DNA of 27,221 nt from Saccoglossus kowalevskii (Eukaryota > Hemichordata > Enteropneusta > Harrimaniidae). The DNA lies in the NCBI RefSeq assembly GCF_000003605.2, contig NW_003105106.1, positions 441,670 to 468,890 on the forward strand, given 5' to 3'. Position numbers and translations under genes: made by a program. The notes beneath the pieces were generated by a model that had not been told where the DNA came from, did not search any database, and was given only the letters and a program-made list of their open reading frames with translations. Positions 9,181-18,000 of this stretch are shown here, in pieces (the stretch's first letter is position 1; every line of letters begins with the position of its first letter).

Positions 9181-12100
9181 GTTTTCCAGATTGTTTTGAT
9201 ATAATTCCTATAACATTTTGTTTTATCAAACAATTCCAAACCATGTATATATTGTGTGTTCTGATATAATCTATCCCGGTCTAGTTAGAATTATAACTTG
9301 TACAGTTCCTAAATCATTATTGTCGTTGTTGAGGATGTGCTTAAGACCACCGGAACAAACTTTATTAAAGCTACGGAGGACACAGCAAAGATGTGATTGG
9401 TTGGCAAATTCAGTTGCACAAAACTTAAAGAAATTAATTCTTGTTTTTTTTTCTATTTTGCCGTGTTAACAAGTTATGTACGCCAAGTCACGACCAGAAT
9501 TCCGGAAAAATGTTGATTTTAATATCGTTTCTTAGTTTAACACCGCATAATCAGGGATGTCTTTGATAGTTATTAAAACAGGAATGATTTTGTGAGATGC
9601 GATTTGCTGTCAATAATCTTAGGGTTGTGGCCAGAGCGAGGCTGTGATTTGAATTACTATAGGTGCCAACCACCAGTCTGTTTTATCAATGTTAATAATC
9701 AACAGGTTTCTGTCAGTTATGTGTGAATAAGATGAGATAATCTCTTCAAGTTTGTTTCGCAAGACAACATTTGTTGGTTGTCTGCCACGCTACCTTAAGA
9801 TTACTGGCCACTACTGATCCCGCGAACTCGAAGAGCACGAGTTTTAGTTCAGATGCGAAAATTGCAAAATGATGTCACAAAAGAAAAGTATGTTTCCAAT
9901 GGCCCATGTTCGAGAACTTATTTTATTGGAAATAAAACCATTTCACGAGCAAACACGAATACACCTTTAATTCGACAGCTCATCTCTGTGGACATGTATG
10001 GTTAGTAGTATTGGGGTATATAATGTTCCATTATCGATAAACAGTACTGAGAATATATTTATTTACATTTCAGTATGACATGTATTGTTTAACCAATAAA
10101 CATGGATATCTTGCAATTTAGTGTTGACCTGTTGTGAATACTAGTAATCGTTATACCTTTTGCTTCACATGTAACCCAATGAAACTTGTAATGTACTCTC
10201 ACCCAAGCTTATCTTAATATAGTAATGTTAGTAGTCTTTCGTACACAATTGTTTAAATCATTGAAATGAATTAGTTTAAATATTGTTCTTTACAATATTA
10301 TTCATATCATTTGTTGCGCCTTAGTGTGTTTGTAAATATCCGATAATTAGTAAATAAACAACTGGCAATCTGTTATCAAGCATATTTTTGAGTTTACAAA
10401 TATATATGTATATACGGTGCTCAGTTCATTTAAGTTGTATTTATCAACATACAATATTATTTACGTGAAAGATTATTATTGTGTGTTGAAGCACAATTGT
10501 TTCTCCTAAAATCTTTTGCGGAATTAATGCTGCTGTTTACTACTCTACCCTATAACAGCAACTTGCATCTTTAATTGCTCGTCCAATAGAGTTCGTCAGA
10601 TGTTATCGTCATGGACGAAGGTGTCGGGTCGTAAAGGTCGATAAAGACTGCTATTTATGCGATGTTTTGTTCTGATACTCCTGTACGAGAACTGCCCAAA
10701 TACAAGGTAGAGTTTAATACGTTGAAAAATAAAAGTAGTGAGTAGCTTCGCGTTTAATGAAATATCGCTTTCGGTAGAGCTGACGGATGTTACAATTGAA
10801 CCTTCTACTACATCATTAACAATGTGCCCAAATATGGTCATATGACGTCAGATTGATAGAGACCAATCAACCCCATACATCAAGTAATAACCGAACACTG
10901 TTTGACGTGACGTAGAGTGGCATATAACAGTTGGTGAACTATGTAGCACTCAGTAGTGTTTAGTAGAGGTGAAAACCAACCCTAACTCGTAAATCCGATT
11001 TCTAGAGTACTAAAGAGCAGTTCACGAACGCCACTTACAATGGACATATAGAGACAGAGAAATCAGAACTTATTGTGCTTTTTTCGATTTAATTTTAATG
11101 TAAACAATTGCATTGTATAAGCGTTGTACGTTTCATGGGACACGCATAGTACACGAAGCGAGCGCTACCGCCATACACTAAGTCACGAGGACAAGGGTCA
11201 AATACTCTAATAAGTATGGTATGTGTGATGTGTGTGTTGATAGTAAATAATTTACTCGTAAATAAACAAAGTCCAGCACGCACTATGACTAGTTCAAAAT
11301 AGGATACGTCAGTTACTCGTTTCAAACTAACTTCTGTGGTGACCTTAAATATATACTCAACAACAGAGGACTATTGCCAATTATAATTCTACAAGTGACT
11401 GGAAACACGTACATATTTTGATTAGGAAGTAGGATAAAGCTGTCCAATTACGGTTAGCAGGTATGGTATTTTGAATTTATACTAGAAAAAACACGACATA
11501 AACATGTCCGCCATCTTGTTTAGGACGGACGTGCCTGCCATATTGCTATTTTTTCTGACAAAAAATAGAAATATAAAACAATATTTGAGGTATAATATGT
11601 CTTGCAGTAAAAACCAACACAAAAGACGAATTTATTAATGGATTTCTTGCTAAAAATTGATGAATATAATGGTACAGTTTTTATTGTGTTGATTTCGATG
11701 TGAAGGCCAGCTAAGATAAACCACTCGTATGTCGAGAGAAGACCTTGCATGTGGTTTCTGACACGAATTATACATGATACATACATTCCAGTTTGTACAT
11801 GAATGATTGCTCAAATTTACAGTGTTTGTAGTTGCCAAGAAAAACAAGTATAAATATTAGTTAATTCATATATCTTAAACAACTAATTAAAAAGTTTGTC
11901 ATTCGAATTTATAAACAAGGAATAAATGACGGGTTGACATTGACATAGTCTGTATGACACTTGCATGTCTAGAACACACTTTATGTTAACGTAAAATTAC
12001 TATGTATGTCAAGTCAGTTTATAGACAGTGACGTCACAGCGCGGGATTTCATTTCTGTATTGTTTCGCACGTCCCACACGAGGTACGTTTCAAAAAATTA

Positions 12101-13154
12101 TATTTTTACCATCATACTATTCGTATTGTACATCGATTTCCTGTAAAGCTGCCGTAACAACATGGTTACTAATCGTGATAAAAAAGTAAGGATCGGTTCC
12201 CGTGTTCGCGGTTCACTTACTCCAAATGTATATTTTACAATCAAAATGATTTCAGACTGAATAAATATTTTATTATCCCTAAATGTTAATGGAATTAAAT
12301 ATATAAAGGCTGGTTTTGCTGGTATTTTGTCCGCTAAAAATAAACATTGCTCAATGCAAACAATTGTTGCAGACTTTCTCTTTAGCCATCAATCTGAAAC
12401 ATATAGTCATGGCCTCTCATATAGGAACTTTTATGAACAAATTTCCCAAATGAAAAATTTCCAATTTGTATAAAAAAATAATAGTGGCCATACTGACCTC
12501 ATCCTTTGAACTTGTATAGTATTAGTTTTGGGGAGTTACTTGATTAATTCAATGAATCAAAAAATAATCACTCGGTGGAATGCCGGAGTAGAACAACTAC
12601 TCCGAAAATATTTCTTCAATCTTCACGTTCGATGTGTTTGTCGTGCGTATATTGCATATACTAAATATGACTAAAGTCTTATTACTAACTATTTCCTTTC
12701 TTAATGGTATGTAAATTTCATAACATACACCGCAATTTCTAGAAACAACGCCAAATGTTCTCTGTACATGTTAGTTTGATTCCTTCGCGGTTAGAACTTG
12801 ATGTTTGGGATCAATCTCAATTATTGGATTAAATTGGATCTCTATACCAGTCGCGTCTACTGATAGAATCTTTGATTTACTGAATCAGTATTTCTTCCTT
12901 CTTTCATTAATATCTAATAATGTATATCCTATAAGTATTATACAATTCCAACACCTTCTGCTTAATTATTATTCACATCAGTTTTATTCTGCGAATTAAA
13001 AACTATACATTACTAGTATAATAATTCACGCATTTGTATATAGAATAGTTTTTTTACAACTACGAGTACTGAACAACACTGTAACCATCGATTTTTTATA
13101 TCCGATTTTTATTTTCAATAAAACATTTCTTGTGTCATTCGTATCAATTCGTAA
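9181..13154. other. Intergenic region without a supported gene
   Basis: ORFs on both strands are short, lack recognisable domains and do not link into spliced models. Perfect TGACGTCA palindromes occur at 10843 and 12029. I found no WAP, Kunitz or CTLD exon remnant and no RNA gene. Confidence 0.55.
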
Positions 13155-13282
13155 CGCCCATCGCCGAAATGTGGACACTACAAGCATAGCATGTACGCTA
13201 TATACAGACGTTATACATTGAACCTCTGGAAGTGAAAAAAGAGGGCGCCATCTATTTAAATACAGCTTTGTTAAACGAACTT
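13155..13282 (-). repeat. Dispersed repeat, copy 1 (reverse orientation)
   Basis: The reverse complement of AGAGGGCGCCATCTATTTAAA and the flanking CAGCTTTGTTAAACGAAC matches 16863-16898. The neighbouring words for AATGTATA and GTGTCCACATTTC match 19994-20035. This is one member of a three-copy local repeat family. Confidence 0.5.
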
Positions 13283-14666
13283 ACCAGGGGGCGTGGGCCA
13301 AATCCTGTCAAATACGCCGCCATCTTGACTGTTATGACTGCCTCTCACTGGCGAATTTATATGTCACTTCTCAAAGTGTGCATCACGTGACCAATTTCAA
13401 CAATGGCAACTACTCGACCTTGAGTTTTTACATTAGGGTAATTTTTTACCATGCAATCGTATTTAAAACAATATTTCGGTGGTTATATTCAAACCAAAAA
13501 AACTTTGACGGCTCTCATTGAACAACACTGTCAGTGACAAACTGCAAATTTGAGTAAAACTAAAAATAGCTTGAATTATTCGCTACAGGGAAAACACTGA
13601 AAAGTGGAATTAACTACGGGGTTAATTATACCTCCATGAAATTACAAACCCAACCATCGAACGTTTACATAAGTCATATAGGGAACCAAATTAACAGATC
13701 AATAATGACCCCGAGTTCGAGTAAATAATGTTTCCTACACTCGTTACTATAACACATCTAACTATCTACTACTATTGTATATATTCTGGATTTGTTATGA
13801 TTTGAAACTATATTCCGCCTTTCATATATCAATCACGATTATACTGCTTAGATGTATAGAAGGTAAACAAATAAAAATTATTTCTGCTAATATATATGTC
13901 AGTTTTGCATTTTATTTATTATTCAGTTGAATCCAGTGTTAATAATTCCCCAGTGTACTCCAGTATACATGTCTTACAACATCTGTTCATACTTGCATAT
14001 ATTATTTGTATAGATGATTGATTTCCGCGCAATTTAATAACATCCAAATATGCATGACCTGTAAGATTATACGAGTTTATTTATTAATTTGTTTATTAAT
14101 TAATTTATTTATTTATTTATATTGCATTCGCAAAAATTATTCGTTTATTATATAATATAATAATTTGAATCGTGTACTATGTTAAAATGAGAATAATTAA
14201 TGTAAACTGAGAACAATATTTGAGCCAAAACACAACCATGCTCAAGATACTTAGAGTTGAAAAATAATCTGTTTTAATAGATGAATGTTGCCAAAATTTA
14301 TATTTGACTATGACTAATGGTAATTCCTTTGGACAATTTAAGATATTTAAAAACAGTTATTTGTATCCAATTGAATGATCACGTGAACATCTGAATCCTC
14401 TCCAAAAGTGTGACACCAGTTTAACTCCATTTTTTATGAGTTCAATAACCGCGAATGACCTTAATATGACGTCACTCACCCTTACTTTCGATATGCGTTA
14501 TTTGTTAATGGCAATACCAGATAACAATAAGCTGTTCCAACACCACAGTTGCTATGTAAGCACCGTTGATAAAAAGTGATAATCGTTCTCATGTTAAGTA
14601 CATGTGTAAAGTACATTTTTTACACGAAATTCAAACGCGTCATTTACATTGCTGGATACAGTAATA
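13283..14666. other. Intergenic and upstream region of gene B
   Basis: No gene seen. It has A/T tetranucleotide-rich DNA at about 14080-14125. Within about 550 bp of the gene B start codon lie a TCACGTGA palindrome (14379-14386) and a TGACGTCA palindrome (14467-14474). Both would be plausible bZIP/bHLH sites, but this is sequence matching only. Confidence 0.45.
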
Positions 14667-14875
14667 TACTGTAAAATAATTTATTTTCGCTCGGAATTTA
14701 GTTTCGCTGAGGGATGATTCAGTGAAAATAAACGCCATCGAGTATACATTTGTTTCCCTATATTTTACATTCAACTCTTCTAAAATCAGGGAAAATAAAT
14801 TCCACACAAAACACCCAAAAAGCTTTTTCAGCTAAAATTAAATGCAGCTAAAATTTATAATAGTCAATAATAACT
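14667..14875. repeat. MITE-like element or fragment upstream of gene B
   Basis: The left end TACTGTAAAATAATTTATTT closely matches the left end of the inverted-repeat element at 22158 (TACTGTAAAATACTTTATTT). Repeated TTTCGCT and GAAAATAAA words follow. The matching right inverted end is not clear, so this may be a truncated or diverged copy. Confidence 0.4.
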
Positions 14876-14883
14876 ATTTTACA

Positions 14884-14927
14884 GATGCTGAATACCCGTT
14901 GAAAAGAAGAAAATATTAACTGACACG
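14884..14927 (+). other. Likely 3' splice site and 5' UTR with short uORF, gene B
   Basis: CTATTTTACAG ends at 14884 and fits a splice acceptor 43 bases before the start codon. The first ATG after it (14885-14887) opens a five-codon uORF that stops at TGA 14900-14902. The main ATG at 14928 begins a clear signal peptide, so the uORF would have to be bypassed or could tune translation. Confidence 0.4.
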
Positions 14928-15009
14928 ATGTTCCGGGACATACCAGTATTTGTTGTAATGGTGCTATTGACCACTCTGGTCCAAATGTCGACTGCTAGAC
15001 ACAAAAGAG
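14928..15009 (+). CDS. Gene B exon 1: signal peptide
   Basis: It encodes 27 residues plus one base. The hydrophobic core IPVFVVMVLLTTLV is followed by a likely cleavage site after STA and a basic RHKR. RHKR resembles a furin-type RxKR site, so further trimming is possible. The donor is AGAG|GTAGGT. Confidence 0.85.
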
Positions 15010-18000
15010 GTAGGTAAATATGATAACGAGTTTGCGCCACAGAAATGATAGCATAAATATACATACATTGGAATCACCCACACATGTTAATGTCCCATCA
15101 TTGATCAAATTAAAGGAGTTCACAAGTGCGGCAACATTTTGAACCGTGTGGTATTGTTTGCACATTGTAATGTATTTGTGTGGTTGCAGGTCATTTTCTA
15201 GTCAAAACCGCAATTTATTTGTTGTGTTAGCAAGACTAAATGGTGTAATTTTGGTTACTATTATCTTGCCCCCCCCTCCCACTTTGACAATCGCTGATTG
15301 GCCTCTGGGTTGAATGATGGTTCCTTGCACCCCGGGAAATTGCTGTGTGCAAGCAATGAGGTTATCGTACGCAAGGCATTTTCCACGCAAAATTGCTCCA
15401 AATGTAGTCGAATTGTGTTGGTACATGGTTTAAAGTCACTTCAAATAATCGTTTGGCTATGAAAGTTTGGTGTTTTTAGGAATTGTTGTATGAAAAACAC
15501 GTTTCACAACTTGTCAATTTGTGTAGTATAGGGCCAGATTCAATGTGGAAGCCCTCACAATAGTAAAAATCGGTAAATTAATCGCACTGTTTCGTTTACC
15601 ACACACGTAGCCAATGTGCCAAGTGCCAATGACCAGTCCATATACGTGTTTTACTGTCATCGCCATATTGTTTCGAACACAAATAGGAACATAGACAGCT
15701 ATGCTATGCGCGCCTGGAAATCGTTACACAATTAATAAGATTAAGTTGAATGAAACTAACCAGTTCTAACCATGTAACGATCTCGAGACGCCCACAGAAA
15801 ACCAGTCAGCAACTTAGTTGTCACTGTTGCTGTTTTGGTGTTAGAAGAACATCGCAGGTGACAATAGTTGTAAATTTTAATTGTTGATTATTTATTTTTA
15901 AATATTAAACAATTTTAAAAGAAGATATATACATAATTCATAAAAATATCCTCGGACATATCGATCTTAATTACTCCATTGTGATGTTTGTTATTTTAGA
16001 CAATAATCCAGATTTACTGAAATTGGGTCAGTGTCCGACATTTGACGAAGGCACGAAAGGTGTATGCAGAGAGCTGTGTACAATTTTAGATGATACGACC
16101 TGCCCCGGTGATCAGAAATGCTGTGACAATGGGTGTGGCCACACATGTCATGAACCTATTAGCTCACAGCACGTCGTGAAACAAGGGGACTGTCCACCTG
16201 TGGCGGCAGAGGGGGCAATTTGCACCAAAGAATGCGACGATGATGGCGAATGCCCGGGAAGAGACAAGTGCTGTAACAACGGCTGCGGCAACCAATGTAT
16301 GTTTCCGCTCAACATCCGACCGAAAGAAGGAAGATGCCCGGTGTTCAACAAAGGAGGGAGATGCGGTGTCGAGAATTGTACGCACGACTACGATTGCCAG
16401 GGTAAAAAGAAATGTTGCAACAATGGTTGTGGACAGGTCTGCGCTGACCCTGCGTTAGATGTGGATGACTTAGATGGCCGTCGACCGAATGATTGTCCAT
16501 TGATACATGTCAACGAGGCAATACTTGGCACATGCTTTGATCTATGTAAGCATGATGATCACTGTCAAGTAGGACAACGTTGTTGTAGTAACGGATGTGG
16601 TCTAGTTTGCGTTGATGTGCTTTCAGGTATGTACAAGTGGCTTAAAGCTAGAGGGTCGTCACCTGCGCACGCGCGGGAATTGAGTCCAAAGCGCAAAGGC
16701 TCATGGGTAGACGCTTGTTTGTAAACAATGACACGCTTATGGCCATCTGACGCATGCGCAGGTGACGACACCCCCGCTTTAACCTCTCAAGATGGTTACT
16801 AATTTGACATTTTGACCAGGATCCACAGTGAGTTGACATCTTGTATCGAAATCCCTGAGGTTTGCTTGACAAAACTGGATTTCAATAGATGGCGCCCTCT
16901 GGAGACCTAGACACAACCTTCGGTCATCTTTTTTTCACTATCAATTCGTATAATGTATATTGATATTTAACACTAATGTTTTATTAAAAATAACAAATTT
17001 GAGAAAAAAATCGACAGTTTCAGCTATTGCTGCTTTACGAAAACATATATTATTTAAAGTTATTTTCTTGATATGACATGTTCACGATATTGGATTATGA
17101 TTATATATATATTAAAAAGGTTGCTTAAAATAAGAAGCACACTGCATAGTACTTATTCCATGAAAAAGACTAATATACATGTGCATTGGTTGTTATTGAA
17201 TTTATTCGAAAACAATCGGTACACATTGTTTCATCAAAAGATACTTCATTGTGTTCTTCAAGAATGCTTCAAGTTAATGATCATGATAATCATCATCAAA
17301 TATATTCTTCAGCATCAAACAATTATTAAATTGAAATGTTCATGTCCATATTTTATTGGTAATCCCAAATAAATTTGCATATATCGTTACTCTAGTAACC
17401 ATAGTTCAATGACGTACATTATACTAATCAATAATTGATTCATTGCAGTATCAAACGATGTCAATCAAACAACAGGACTCTGCAACGCTGGATGGATACA
17501 ACACGACAGGTCATGTTACATGCTTGAAGTCTTCAAACATGAATATTCATTAGCTGCATCCGAGTGTGTAATACGTCATCCGTTCGGCCATCTTGCTGAT
17601 TTCCAAGACGAGGATGAATTCCATTGGGCAAATAATGTTATCAGAAACGACAAAGGTTGTAAGTTAACTATTCAATGAGTATATAACTAATTCTATTACA
17701 TTCAATAGCTATACCCAAGACTAGAATTTGGCCATTTTTCTGATGGGATGGGTTGGCTAGATTCTGGAAAATTGACTTTCAGAGAAAAAATATATCACAA
17801 ACAAAAATGCAAAATAATTAATAAGTTAAATACTATGATTATCAAATCTAATAATTATTTGATATTCATCCCTAGTTGATGAATCGGCGAGTATCTGGGT
17901 CGGCTTACATCAAAATGACCATGGTGACTGGATGTGGTCTGATGGAACCCTTTTAGACTATGACCTCTGGATTTATGGTGAACCAAATTTCGACAGTGTG

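Noticed and set aside
9218-9469. 83-codon ORF downstream of gene A
   Set aside because: No domain match that I can recognise, and no splice partners.
15202-15426. Minus-strand ORF in gene B intron 1 with a Gly-rich stretch
   Set aside because: The Gly run comes from a C-rich tract; there is no domain and it sits within a well-supported intron.
16627-16724. Open reading frame running from the four-WAP exon into the intron, giving a secreted form
   Set aside because: The extension is the arm of an inverted-repeat element and lies after a good GTATGT donor whose phase matches the CTLD exon. A retained-intron isoform cannot be excluded without RNA data.
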